DNA from: Poecilobothrus nobilitatus
Taxonomy: Eukaryota; Arthropoda; Insecta; Diptera; Dolichopodidae
NCBI GenBank assembly: GCA_947095535.1
Contig: OX352773.1
Coordinates: forward strand, 263,337,590 to 263,401,589
Reading direction: 5' to 3'
DNA: 64,000 bases
Part shown: positions 1-11,640 of the stretch, in pieces
Position numbering within the stretch: the stretch's first letter is position 1
Layout of the letters: each line of letters opens with the position of its first letter
Made by a program: the position numbers and the translations under genes
The notes under the pieces: model-generated
Database searches by the model: none
Seen by the model: only the letters and a program-made list of their open reading frames with translations
What the model was told of the DNA's origin: nothing

Positions 1-271
1 TATGCTGGTTTGGGTATCTTAAACTTGGCACAGTCAAATTATATAATCTTCCTTGTTTGAATTGTAGTTTAAGGTACTTTTTATTTACATTTTTTTTTTT
101 TAAAACGAATACTGCTCCATTCTCTTAAATTTCAATTATCGTTTTAATTTTTTCTGGTAAAGTATTTGCAGAAGCGAATAATTTATAATTAACATAAATA
201 GAAACTTCTCTGTTTTCGGTTTTCTCTGAAAAGTTTTATTTGAAACTTATAGATAGCAAGTATGATTTTAT
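1..271. repeat. 271-bp direct repeat, copy 1
   Basis: This stretch is identical base for base, as far as I can compare by eye, to 2594-2864 at a constant offset of 2593. Even the run of 12 T in the middle has the same length. It starts TATGCTGGTTTGGG and ends TAGATAGCAAGTATGATTTT. The left boundary is the window edge, so the copy may extend further. It could be one terminal repeat of a young element, a segmental duplication or an assembly duplication. No coding capacity is visible. Confidence 0.9.
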
Positions 272-387
272 TACTATTATTAAATTATATACTAATATTA
301 TTTATTTTGTTTATATGGCGATATAAAATACATCGCCATATTTACGCTATATTTGGTAGCAAGGGGGATTTGTTTTCAATTAATAGG

Positions 388-470
388 TAGCAAGCTGTGC
401 AGGATTTGAACCCGCACTCGCTCGGTGCATAAGACACATGTTTAACCACTAGGCCACCGAGGCCCCTAAC
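388..470 (-). repeat. SINE-A copy 1 (tRNA-like head only)
   Basis: On the minus strand this reads GGGGCCTCGGTGGCCTAGTG, then a box-A region, then GGGTTCAAATCC, a good pol III box B. The head matches the other SINE-A copies but the body is absent, so the copy is truncated or represents the progenitor tRNA-like unit. The T-arm stem GCGGG/CCTGC can form. I do not call a functional tRNA because no cloverleaf with matching acceptor strands is evident. Confidence 0.6.
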
Positions 471-1032
471 GATAAAATATTTTTTTTTAATATAAAAAAT
501 TGCATATTTTTAGGTAATTCATTTTTTATGCATAATTTATAACAAACAAAAAGAAAAATATTAGCAAAATAATTTATTTATTATTTAGAATAATTTCTTT
601 TTAATCTACAATTAGGTATGGTTAATAATAAAAAAACTTTAATAATTTTTTAAATTCCTTTAGATTAAGTTATAGGTTTGTTAATTTACTCTGTATTTAA
701 GCAAAATCTTAATTGTCTGAATCAAATAAAAATTTATAATCAGAATAGTTTAAAATGCATGATTAAAATAAAAATAGTAAATTTTTTAATATTGTTTATA
801 TTGTAATATTTATTTTGGTTTTGTAAATATGTAAATAAAAAAAATTAAAATTTTTTATTTATAATAAATGGAAATATTTAAAAAAAAATAAACAATAAAA
901 TATTTTTAAATTAAAATAAACTTTGATTTATTGTTCAAAATTTAAATTTTAGCGAAAAAAATTTTTTTTTTAAATTAATTGCTCTAAAATAACATGATAT
1001 AAACAAAAAAATTAATAGTTAACATATTTATT

Positions 1033-1242
1033 ATGACGAAACAAAAGCTTGAATCAAAGAAATCCGTTCCAAAAATATCAAAGTTGAACTTTGTTTATTA
1101 TTGGCCGCCATATAAACAATTAATTTTAAAAAATAGACAAAAATATTTTCAAATTTCGACAACAAATTTTTCAAATGATTTTTTTTCCGAAGATAACGGA
1201 AAATGGAAATGGAAATCATTAAAGAAAATCTTTCAAAAATGA
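1033..1242 (+). other. Short unrecognised ORF (69 codons)
   Basis: An ATG-initiated frame of 69 lysine-rich codons ends with a TGA. It is less AT-rich than the surrounding 500 bases on either side, and contains a tryptophan-rich end (GKWKWKSLKK). I recognise no domain, signal peptide or membrane segment. It lies inside the segment bounded by the 271-bp direct repeats, so it could be a remnant of an element-borne protein. Chance cannot be excluded. Confidence 0.15.
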
Positions 1243-2199
1243 AATCTATAAATTTATAAGAATTTGAAAAGAAGATTTTTTAATTATAGTTAAAAATAAA
1301 ATCGTACTTGAGACAGCCCTGTAAAATATAAGATTATTGGAATATGTCAACTAATATTCATTTTTATAATACCTCTGCTGAATTGACCATTGATTTTAAT
1401 GGTACCTATTTTGTATATTATTATATTGATAATTATATGATAAAGAAATTGTAATTAAAAGAAAAATTTTTCTTTTTTTTAAGTCATACAAAGAAAAAGA
1501 GGAAGAAAATATTGGAATGAATTATGAACATGATAAGATGATCAAAATATGAACTAGAGCATAACAATGGTATTAAAATGGTATTAAATGGGACAATGGT
1601 ATTAAAAGAAGTCGAAAATAGACAAAAGTATTTCAACTGAAACGTATTAGGTTTATTGAACCTAAATGGATGTATTCTGTTATTATAAAATAAATATTCA
1701 TTTCAACGATTTAATAATATTTATTAAATAATAAATATTTGTGTAGTACAATTAATTAATATAGTTTTGTAAATCGTAAACGCCACAAAGGAAATAATAT
1801 CATGATAACATAAATTGGAGCTGAAATATTAGAATGTTATTAAAAGCATAGATAATAAAAATATTAACTTTGAAAAAAAAAAAAAAAAACAAGGATATTT
1901 TTTGTTTATATAAAAAAGGTGAACATTTAATATTTATAGATAGTTTTAAATGCGGTTAAATGTGTTCATTTTGGTCTGTTTTTGTTTTAATAAAAAACTG
2001 TTGAAATATGTAGCAAAAAATTACTATTTAGATTAACGGAATGAAATATTCAAAATGTGTTTTTGAAGTAAGTCTGCAGTCCGATTTTTTATTTTCTTGA
2101 AGAAATTGTGATGATTTTTAAGATTTATATTTTATTTTTACATTTCACCTTCGTAAAATTGTTAATTTTCCTATATTGAAATTCATATTATAGTCTGAT

Positions 2200-2560
2200 C
2201 AGTAGGTGACGTACAACTTCCGTGCTTATAAAGAATGAAAGTAATTTTGTCTATTGAACGTATATAAATATCGAAAATTTTGTAAAAAGAATTTAAGTCT
2301 TATGTCAACGACTTCTGCAATATTAAGTTAGTCTAAAGCAACAGGTTCATGTAGCTGCAAAATTTATATTCTCATATATTGGTACTTAATACAACTACAC
2401 ATCTGAAATTTTCTAAAAGCTGCATAAGTTTTGAGACTTAAATAAGTTATAACATACGAAATTTTGTAAAAGATGTCGCAAATTTTATGATCTAATAGTA
2501 AGGAAAATAGGTTTTTATGAGGCGACTTTCGAGCACATTTAAGCTGAATATGAAATTTAA
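2200..2560 (+). repeat. H2-type repeat, decayed interior fragment
   Basis: Shares blocks with the H2 copies at 35882-36523 and 54840-55480, including GTTAGTCTAAAGCAACAGG followed by TAGCTGCAAAATTTATAT and repeated GAAATTTTGTAAAAG-type lines. No H2 terminus is present. It is a diverged internal piece with no coding potential. Confidence 0.45.
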
Positions 2561-2593
2561 GTTATGATTAAATTTTATGGTAACAGCATAATT

Positions 2594-2864
2594 TATGCTG
2601 GTTTGGGTATCTTAAACTTGGCACAGTCAAATTATATAATCTTCCTTGTTTGAATTGTAGTTTAAGGTACTTTTTATTTACATTTTTTTTTTTTAAAACG
2701 AATACTGCTCCATTCTCTTAAATTTCAATTATCGTTTTAATTTTTTCTGGTAAAGTATTTGCAGAAGCGAATAATTTATAATTAACATAAATAGAAACTT
2801 CTCTGTTTTCGGTTTTCTCTGAAAAGTTTTATTTGAAACTTATAGATAGCAAGTATGATTTTAT
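2594..2864. repeat. 271-bp direct repeat, copy 2
   Basis: Second copy of the sequence at 1-271, in the same orientation. Identity stops abruptly at 2865, where this copy continues AAAATAAACC and copy 1 continues TACTATTATT. The abrupt loss of identity at that edge is what would be expected of an element terminus or a duplication breakpoint. Confidence 0.9.
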
Positions 2865-3320
2865 AAAATAAACCTGCTCTAATTTTCTTCATTGACTTTA
2901 TGTTTAAATTTTCTTATGTTAAGTAGACGTCTGGGAATTTCAATGATATCCGTATAACAAAGAGTTTTCACCGCAGTGTTAAAAATATTAGAAGTATCAC
3001 AAATAAGATACAGACATATGCAAATGAAAATTCTTTTTTTTTTTTTCTGATCCTTTACTGAAAATAATTTTGTTTTCTTAATTTTAAAAGAATTTCAAAA
3101 TTTCAAAGTTTCAAATGTTCATTATGGGAGAGGGTCATAATCCTGAACGCCAAAATCAACTTGCGACAAAATCTCGCTTTTTTTTTTTATCTTGCATTAT
3201 AAAATCTATCTTTCTAAAATCTTGCATTACAAAATCTTTCACCGACAAAATCTTGCAAAATATTTTTAAAGGAATAGATTGTGGTTTTGTTTTTAAAGTA
3301 TGTATATAAACAAATAGTTA
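2865..3320. other. AT-rich spacer, no gene seen
   Basis: Mostly A/T tracts. Around 3160-3260 there is a locally repetitive string of ACAAAATCTTGC-like phrases (CTTGCGACAAAATCTCGC, CTTGCATTATAAAATC, CTTGCATTACAAAATC). The reading frame over it looks like a by-product of that repetition. Confidence 0.4.
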
Positions 3321-3510
3321 AGGAGGATTTTAGAGTTGGATTCAAAAGCATGGTTATTCGCCTTTTACAGAATATGCATATATATATATATACTTATATG
3401 TATATGTGATTTAACAACTTTTACAACAGGACACTTCGCAACTTGGACACTTAATGTATACCAGATAGTGCTTTAGGAGGAATTTTAGAGTTGGATTCAA
3501 AGGCAGGTTT
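3321..3510 (+). repeat. Dispersed TTTTAGAGTTGG repeat, two copies
   Basis: AGGAGGATTTTAGAGTTGG is followed by ATTCAAAAGC at about 3322, and the near-identical AGGAGGAATTTTAGAGTTGG is followed by ATTCAAAGGC at about 3476. The two are some 153 bp apart. The same core recurs at 24610, 24749 and 24882, and inverted at 25624 and 25712, so this is a dispersed repeat with short tandem spacing. Function unknown. Confidence 0.6.
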
Positions 3511-3719
3511 GCCGCTTTTTTCAGAATATTTATATATAAGAATATGTGACATTCTGAATTACATGCAAGATTTTGTCGCATTAGATTTTGACGTAAAAGA
3601 TAATGTAGCAAATCCGTTCATTATATTGATTAAAAACATTTATCTGCTAACCCAAATAAATTTTTCTGTAAGGAAAATTTTTAAATATAAATCCAAGTAT
3701 TAAGAGATTCAGTTGTTTT

Positions 3720-6700
3720 TAACCTTTGCTTTTCTTAAAACTTCTTTTTGATGTTTACTCTTAAAAAAAATTTTTTTTCTTTGTCTTATTTCCAAAAGGT
3801 AAAAAGAAAAATTCTTGTTTTTTTTTTCATTTATAATTTTCAAGTTAATCCTTAATTAATTGTCATATATTAATTATTTTTTTCTGTTTTATTTTCAATT
3901 TCATTTACAAACATTACAGATTTAGATTACATATTTATATGTTAAATATTTATTTGGAAATATTTATTCAACATTTTTTGTTTTATTTGAATTTCTTTTT
4001 TTTCTTCTGTAAAAATTTCATCATGTGTTTTGTTATGTTAATTTTTATACTTTTGTTTCTAATAAGCTTTTGATGAATATAATCCTTCATTGACATTATC
4101 ATGTAAATAAAACCAAAAAAAAAAAAAAAACAAAAAACAAAAAATAAAAAATAATATAGGATAAATAATTTTATTATATTTAGAAGGATTCTAGGATATA
4201 CATGTTATGTGCAAAAAAGTTAGATATGGGTTAGAAAAATATTGTTTTTGGAAAAAAAAAAATAAATAAATCGAAATCACAAAGCTGTTCGATCTGTTGT
4301 AGACGGTACAGTAAGAATTACTTCTTTTTTTTTCTCAGAACTGAATCTTATTACTGGCCCATTCCTAAGTGGTAAAGTGATACAAGGTACTGAATAATAT
4401 TTATACTATATGTATATATATCTAGGATCTTATAGGTGAATGTACCCAATTTTAGAAAGTATTACCGCAAGAGATCGAAAACATAAGACTGAAAGAAAAT
4501 GCTAGATAATACAAAGAGAAAAATTACTAGTTGTTAATATATTAAGACCCATCTTTTTTTTTTACACAAGTTGTAAAAAGAAGAGGTTTTTTTGAAAAAA
4601 TTGAAAAAACTTATGATTATGGCTTATAGCTTTATTTTTTTCGCGCATATTGGATGGAAATATTTTATAGATCAAAAGTTGACTTTATGGCTTTATAATC
4701 TACCAATTGATTTTTGTATTTTTTATTTTTAATGAATTTTTTCAAGTATATATATTAATTATTTTATATTAATTTATAGATTTAAAGTCTCAAAATACTC
4801 ATCGGTAAGAGAAACTTTAAGGCTATGGATTTTAATAAACTTAATCAAAAAATTGTTGGATTAAAATAAATATTTAGCATGAAATATGTACACAATATAT
4901 GTACACGTTAAATATAAAATCTCCATTAAATATTAAAATTCTGATTTTGTAATCAACTCTAAAGTTCCTTTTAATTTTTTTTTATATACATATTTCACTA
5001 AGAAAAAATGTAAAATAGTGGAAAACTGTTTTCACAAACTTACACTTCGAATATTTTCATTTTTTCTAGAAAGTTTAATCAAAAATAGTACGGTTAAATT
5101 TATGTCGAAGCCCGTATTCATACATTTTGCAGGGCAAAAATATTATGGCGTAATATTCGATGAAATTTATGGTTTTATTACATATTTGGAGCACAGAATT
5201 TCATAATACAATTATGAAATCATTTATGGTCTTGTGATCTTTTGCCGCTGTCACTCCATTTTACTTTCCGTTTTTCTAATTAAGAAAATTTTTGTTAGCA
5301 TATGCATTGAAGGGCAAGCTATGATCTACATAGAAGGGCAAGAAGTCTAATAGTTTGACGCCGTATGTATGTTACGATCTTAACAGTATATAAATTTTAA
5401 ACTTAGCACTTATGAGACATTTACATGATAAACGGTACAGGATGTTTAGAATACTTTAAAGCTCTAAGTGAGTTAAATTATAAAATAAAACCTTTTTAGG
5501 AATGTAAATTATGTATATTATATTTAAGAGTCTTAAATATTTATATGTTTGTCTATTAGAAAAAAGGAAAAAGGAAAGATACAAATATTTTATCTTTTCA
5601 ATTATTTTATGTTTGAATTTGTATTATATGATATGCACATACATACATATAAAGGTACTTATTTGATATTTTTTTTTGTTTACATTCACACACAATATAA
5701 TATGTATGTACATATTATGTGTATATTAGGAAAAAAATATTTTTTTTTTCTTTTACCTTATTAGGTACCTATAACTTTTATTTTTTTTTTATCATATTTT
5801 TATGAAATAAAGAATCAGTAAAGTTTTCTATAATTTTCACAATATCCTTCCTGTAATTTTCTTTCATTATGCTATAAATAGTAACATCCTTAATATAATT
5901 AAAGGATCTTTATTATTAAAATATAGGAGTATTATAATAACTGATTCATGTTTATATATTCATGATTATTGGTACCATACCAAAAAATTAATTGGTATAC
6001 GCGAAGAGTAAACTATCACTTAAAGTCAAGCTTTTCCAGAGTGATACGTATATGACTACTATAAATTAATATTCGTACAGTCTGTATGACTAAACTCAGG
6101 GGAATTGTAAGCACGGTGCCCGTTCTTGTATTGAGCATAGCATCTGAAACAATATGATTGTGATACTAAATATCTAATTTGAATCTATGTGTGTTTAAAA
6201 AAAAATAGGAATTCTATAAATAGTAAATAAACCGATTTGGAAAAGATGTGAGATTATGTAATATGTAATAGTGTAGGCTTACGCAGTAAAATTATTTACA
6301 ATACGACTATAAAAAGGGCATCTTTAATGTTTTCGAAATAACATAATTAGTTTAAAGAAGAGATTTTTTCCAAAATTTATTACAAAAATTTTTTTTTTTT
6401 GTTTTACGATGGTAGATGGTAATCATTTATGAGCAAGACCCTGAAAAGAAGCCATGGAAAAGATGCCAAAGTGAAGCAGTATTAACACGGCCACACTATT
6501 AACGTGTAGGACTTTAACCCATTAAATACTCCTTTTTTTTTTTTATAAAAAAATAGATGATGGAATCTTTAATACTATTGAACTGTTTGGGTAAAAGAAG
6601 TTTCTAACATAGGAATGTAATGAAAAATGTTAACGTTCTTCTTAAACCATTGTAAATTGAAAATGTAATCATCACCAATTTCAGGGAACACATGAGGGAA

Positions 6701-7220
6701 AAGATGGTTCTACATTTGCGATATTCGAGAAAGAAATGAATTTCTGTAATGCTCAATTATCTCAAGAACAATGTGAAAGATAGATTTATTCTTGATTTCG
6801 ATTTTCAATCGTCTAAACTCATACAGTCGTCTAAAATCAATTTTAGATTAAGAGTTTGAAATTATATTGTTGAAATGAAAAATAAGAGTTAATAAAAATT
6901 GTATACAATTTTTTAGATAGGTAATAGGTATAAAATATCTATCTTCAGAACATTTTCCGTAATTTAAAAAAGTTTTAGAAAATAACATAAAATTTTTGAA
7001 ATCTTAATTAATAACAACCTATCAATGTCACATAAAATTTAAAATTTTCAATTAATATATCTTGAATAAGAATGTTGTTTGTTTAATAGTTAAAAAATTC
7101 TAATTTACTTTAAACTACATAAGTATTCTGTTTATATTGAATAAGAATTATTGTAAACAGCTTTTTCTTTAATATTTATAATAATATAGCAATTCTTTTC
7201 ATATATGTATGTAATAGTTA
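3720..7220. other. 3.5 kb AT-rich DNA, no gene recognised
   Basis: Long A and T runs, (TA)-rich patches and short frames of phenylalanine, lysine, isoleucine and tyrosine codons that I read as composition artefacts. Slightly more GC-rich islands occur near 5220-5360, 6000-6160 and 6414-6540, but I found no open frame with recognisable protein content in them and no tRNA-like boxes. Confidence 0.5.
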
Positions 7221-8062
7221 AATTAAACTAGGTAGAATGTCAAGCAAAGGTTTTTAAAAGCCCACATTTCCAAAAGATAACACAAAGTGTTTAGAATTAT
7301 TACTCTGCACCAAAATTTGAAAATTTCATATAATATGAAAAAATGTAAAAATAAGACTTTTTTTGCAATTTTGAAGGCCTGTGAGTCCGGAACTCCATAT
7401 AACTAAAAAAACCGTTAACACACGTAAAAATATATTACTGAAGCTTTAATTTGTATGTCTTGCCGAAGAACAATTTGTACAGGTGCCTAAGTTACAGGTG
7501 TTTAGAAATAGCAAATTTTAAATTTTTGAGTCCTAATAGTTCATAAACAGGGGGGGGCCAAAAAATATTTCTGAGCAAACTTCTAACTTCTTTTAATTCT
7601 AAAAGTTCTTTCTGCTCTCAAAATTTTGAGCCTCTATTTAAAAGCGTGCCGGAGTTATGAATCTAGAAAAATAATGCAAAATATCGTTTTTACATAACGG
7701 TAATTTTAAATACTCAGTTTAAAATAATTGTATAATTAAATGGAATAAAGGAAAAACAATTCCTGTTGAATGGCGTTTTCAGATTGAAGAAATGTTTAGT
7801 AGAAAATGAGATATACGAATTTAAAAATAGGGCTTTTTCAAAGTTATCTCCGGAGGGTGTTACAGGAAAAAGTTGTTCTACAACATTAATTTTTTTATGA
7901 GACCTAGCCATGGTTAAAATATTTTTCTCTATCTTTAACGGTGTAGAAGTTTTGTAAACTGACGGATGGACGCAAAGACAGACAGATGGACGGATAGAGT
8001 GAAACTAATAGGCACAATTTTTTAAATTTGTTTGGAAATGTGCTAAAAATTACACGTAATTT
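7221..8062 (-). repeat. H3 repeat element, copy 1
   Basis: A non-coding repeat matched by the same-orientation copy at 39557-40275 and by an inverted copy at 9131-9690. Diagnostic blocks are TTGCCGAAGAACAATTTGTACAGG-like text, a GTGCCGGAGTTATGAA block, and GACGGATGGACG...GGATAGAGTGAAACTAATAGG near the right end. On the minus strand that reads as a CTATCCGTCC run, like the GTCCGTCC motif near the start of DINE-1-like elements. It lacks the TATACCC hairpin terminus of H1 and H2. No protein-coding frame. Confidence 0.75.
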
Positions 8063-9130
8063 GAGTTTCAGTTCCGACTTGTTTGCTTTACTAAGTATTA
8101 TTTTTTGGGAGGATTGGTGGGAGGATTTGACTCTCGAAAGTCACTAATGAGACACATTTGCACAAAATTGCTTTTGGAGTATTGGACTTAAATTATCCAA
8201 ATAGTACCTCCTTTCTAAACCATCAAATATTATATAGTTTATAAACAATATGGTACTATGTATTGTTTGATTTGAGGAAAATTTTAATAAAGGAATATAA
8301 ATATATGAAATTAGAAAATATGGGAAGCAACTGGATATTGAGAGGAGTTTTTAGAACAAAAATGTTGATATCTACATTAAGTTCGATTGTTTATATTCTA
8401 TTTGAATGTAGGTTCAACAAGTAATATGAAAATCATAAAAAGTTAGCGATGTAAATATTCCGAATTTCGTTGCTTTCAAATGGTGCAATCTTTTTGTGTC
8501 TGTACTATAATTAATAAACGCAAATTAAAACTTGGATTTCTAGCTAAAGTATTTAACTTTTTAAATTTATTATATTTTAAGAATATTTTTAATTTGATTT
8601 TACAGCATTTGATCAAGGATTTTTTTTTTTGAAAATTAATATCTAATAGCTTTAATTGTTAATTAAAGATCAAAATCATTACGATTATAAAATCAACCAC
8701 ACTTGTAGGAAAAATTAATTATTCCAATTAAAAATCTATATTTACTCTAATATAATTAATATTGTAGACATATTTCAGTAAAATTAAATAAAAAAATAAC
8801 ATAAAAAAAAAATAATCCAAAGTTAATATTTTTCAAAAAAAGAATTTTTAAACAACAGAATATTTGAAAAAGAAAAAGTTTATAAAATAAATAAAGAAGA
8901 AAAATATAATATTTAACAAACAAACATTATATGACAAATAACATCATAAAATGAATACAAAAACTTTTTTTTGACATACATATATTATGATATCTATGTA
9001 TATTATGTTTTTCTTGTTGTTGTTTTTCTTAAATGAAATATCATTCATAATTATTACGTAAAACTTTGTTATTTTTTTCAAAAAAGGATTCTGTTACATA
9101 AAAATGATTATCCCATTAGTAAAAATACGC
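8063..9130. other. Spacer between inverted H3 copies
   Basis: AT-rich sequence separating two H3 copies that point away from each other on the two strands. No gene or tRNA-like sequence seen. With its flanks it makes a fold-back arrangement with arms of roughly 550-800 bp and a 1.07-kb loop. Confidence 0.4.
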
Positions 9131-9690
9131 TTTTGATCTTAAAGTTGCTGTACGATATATTTTTCGCATATTTCCACAAAAATTTTGAAAAAATGTGCCT
9201 ATTAGTTTCACTCTATCCGTTCGTCTGTTTACAAAACTTCTACACCGTTAAAGATAAAGAAAAAAAATGCTAACCATGGGTTACAGGAATGGGACAGGAA
9301 TTATACAATTTTGTATTTAAGTTTACCGTTATGTGAAACCCCAATTTTGCATGATTTTTCTACTTTCATAAATCCGGCACGCTTTTAGATATGGACTGGA
9401 AATTTTGAGATAAAAAAGAACTTTTAGAATCAATATAATATTTTTGTACCACCCCTTGTTTAAGAGCTATTAGCGCTCAAAAATTGAAAATTTGCTTTAT
9501 TTAGGCACCTGTAGCTTAGGCACCTGTACAAATTTTTCTTCGGCAAGATATAAAAATTAAAGCTTCAGTAATATATATTTTTATTAACGGTTTTTCTTAG
9601 TTATATATGGTTGCGGACTTACAGCCCTTCAAAATCGCAAAAAAGTTTTATTTTCACATATTTGGTATGTGAAAATAATGGTCTATGTTT
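9131..9690 (+). repeat. H3 repeat element, copy 2 (truncated)
   Basis: Reverse-complement relative of 7221-8062. It opens with GTGCCTATTAGTTTCACTC and TATCCGTTCGTCTG, then ACTTCTACACCGTTAAAG, ATAAATCCGGCACGC, GCACCTGTAGCTTAGG and TTTTTCTTCGGCAAGATAT. The far end stops near 9690, short of the other copies. Confidence 0.75.
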
Positions 9691-9735
9691 ATAAAAATGT
9701 ACTTAGATAAAAAATGTGCTTTTAATAATTTTTTT

Positions 9736-9820
9736 CGCCTTTCCACTCCTATAAGTAGCGTCGGGTATCTACTAAGTCATTTATTACTCATTTTTAACTA
9801 AGCTTCAGTTTCTGGAATTA
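9736..9820 (+). repeat. Dispersed ~80-bp repeat, pair with 63298-63378
   Basis: CACTCCTATAAGTAGCG followed by CTACTAAGTCATTTATTACTC and AACTAAGCTTCAGTTTCTGG matches, with substitutions, the block at 63298-63378. Only two copies are visible here. Origin unknown. Confidence 0.5.
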
Positions 9821-10704
9821 TTAGTTTCATTAAGTGGTTAATTACCGGTCACCTTAAATTCCTGTATTTCGTTATGCCATATTAAAATCTAACAGTGGAA
9901 AAAAGTTTGCATCTTTGGTAAAATAAAAAAAAATAGCATAGAAAAACGTCACAAAACTCTTTACCTATCCTTTATTTATCTTACTTTACCATTGAAGCAC
10001 ACTGTAGTTATATATTTTATTTCTTTTACAAATTATTTCTTCTTACTTGTTCATTAAAATTTAATAGACACGTAATTTTTGCTCTCTTCTTTTATTTTTC
10101 CATTCTCTTTTATTTATTTTTATTTTCTTTATATCTATTTTTCTATTTATAATATTTACTTTTACTTTTTTACACCTTGTAAAATTAATTAATTATATAT
10201 GAGTTCTTAAGCTTCCCCCTCCAGATTATTACTTTTTTGTTGTTATTTTGTAAAATATTAAATGAAGAGCGAATATCAAATAAAAATTATATAAGAAAAA
10301 AATGATGAAAAGCTATAAACTATAAAAAAAAACTAACATAAACAAAACAATATAATAATACTTAAATATTAAGAAGATTAAAATGAAAGATAGTAAAGAA
10401 TATAATTAAAGATATTACAATATAGATTTAAAAAGAATAGAATAAAATGATAGTACCATGAATTTTCGAGTATATGAGATACATAATATTTTAACATTCA
10501 TTTGTGCGTAAAAGAATTAACTGATAATTGTAAACTAAATATTGAATAAAAGTAAAGGTAATACATAAAACCAAGGGGTTGAAAAAAGTACACATTTTCA
10601 AAATGTTAATATAAAATGATTTTGTGCGAAAATGAAATTGTTCGAAATTTTGAATTAAAGTTATATTATTGAAAGTTCTGTTTTAAAATTAGAGGAAAGA
10701 CTAC
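9821..10704. other. AT-rich spacer, no gene seen
   Basis: A/T-tract sequence with no frame, RNA gene or repeat relationship that I recognise. Confidence 0.4.
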
Positions 10705-10980
10705 AACAGCTTCAGTGAGAAGCGTTTTCCATTTAACATATTATACCCCTCACACTGTTTTCTGCTACTTTTTTTGCATTTACCCATGTGAAGTTACATT
10801 GATGTAGCTTGACAATTATGTGATGTTTGAACGCTCTCGTCTTCTAATTCCTTGGTGGTTCCAATTCAAGAACATGCGATAATTCAAAGAATTTTTTCCT
10901 TCTCTATTGTTTCAATGTAGGTTCTTCTCCTTCACCTTGAGATTGTTGCTTCGTTGCTTATTTTGGCAGGCCAGCGTTTA
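10705..10980 (-). pseudogene. Decayed LINE C-terminal relic, RTE-like
   Basis: Read on the minus strand, short peptides in shifting frames resemble the tail of RTE-type LINE polyproteins: WPAKISNE near 10976-10947, NWNHQGIRRRE near 10866-10835 (compare the WNPQGKRxRGRP block of the family), and TWVNAKKVAENSVR near 10800. Stop codons and frameshifts interrupt it, so it is dead. The patch is clearly richer in G+C than its surroundings. Family assignment is from memory of the motif order and is moderate; an unrelated GC island is the alternative. Confidence 0.45.
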
Positions 10981-11419
10981 TAAAAGTGGGTACATAAAAA
11001 ATGCACCTACCCATTGAAAATTTTCAATTTCAGATTTTTAATTCTTTTAAAAGTACGGAATATAAAAATTTGATTTGAGGCAATCAAAGTTTAGTTTTTA
11101 GATAATACCTTGAAGCGCTTGGAAGAAAGAGGGGTCTGTAATTTTACACTTCCTTTTTTTTAATTTTTGATAAACAAAAATTCCCCAACAATAATAATTA
11201 TATTTGTACGAACGTAGTTTTCACGGTATAATAAATTCGCTATTATATAGTATTTATGACACATTAAAAGAACGAGATAGAAAATATGCTCTTGCTTTAA
11301 GATTGAATTCTGATTCGATTTAGCTATGTCCGCGCAACCGTTCGTATGCATGATAACTCAAAAAATAATAAAGCTTTGATTCTTAAATTTGTATCATTTC
11401 AAATTTATGAAATTGTTAG

Positions 11420-11640
11420 TTTCGCTAATGAAATTGAGTGAGCTCGATTAGAGCTTTTGAGTAGCTGCCATACCTACTTCGTTTCTTCGTTTTTATGTGA
11501 AAATAACTCAATGCAAGTGACATTGTCCTTAAATAAGTAAATAGGTATCTGCAGTTTTGTGCAAAGAAGTTAAATATGGTATTATAACAACTATTTCTTG
11601 AAAATTTTATTAGGTTAACTCTACAGATTCGAATAGCTGT
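11420..11640 (+). repeat. H2 unit relic
   Basis: Contains GTAGCTGCCATACCTAC, GAAAATAACTCAATG and GGTATCTGCAGTTTTGTG, the reverse complement of the tandem H2 unit phrases at 51188-52510, in the same order. A short unrelated hairpin follows at 11635-11673. Confidence 0.6.

Larger units (their letters stand above)
272..2593. other. AT-rich segment between the identical direct repeats
   Basis: This 2.3-kb segment lies between the two identical 271-bp repeats. It holds a tRNA-like SINE head (388-470), one short ORF (1033-1242), A/T tracts, and a decayed H2-type repeat towards its right end. I see no gag, pol, integrase or transposase motifs, so if the flanking repeats are LTR-like the element is non-autonomous. 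The motif GGTAGCAAG occurs at about 354 and 386, and GATAGCAAG at about 252. Confidence 0.5.

Noticed and set aside
388..470. Genuine tRNA gene on the minus strand
   Set aside because: The same head starts all SINE-A copies and no complete cloverleaf can be drawn.
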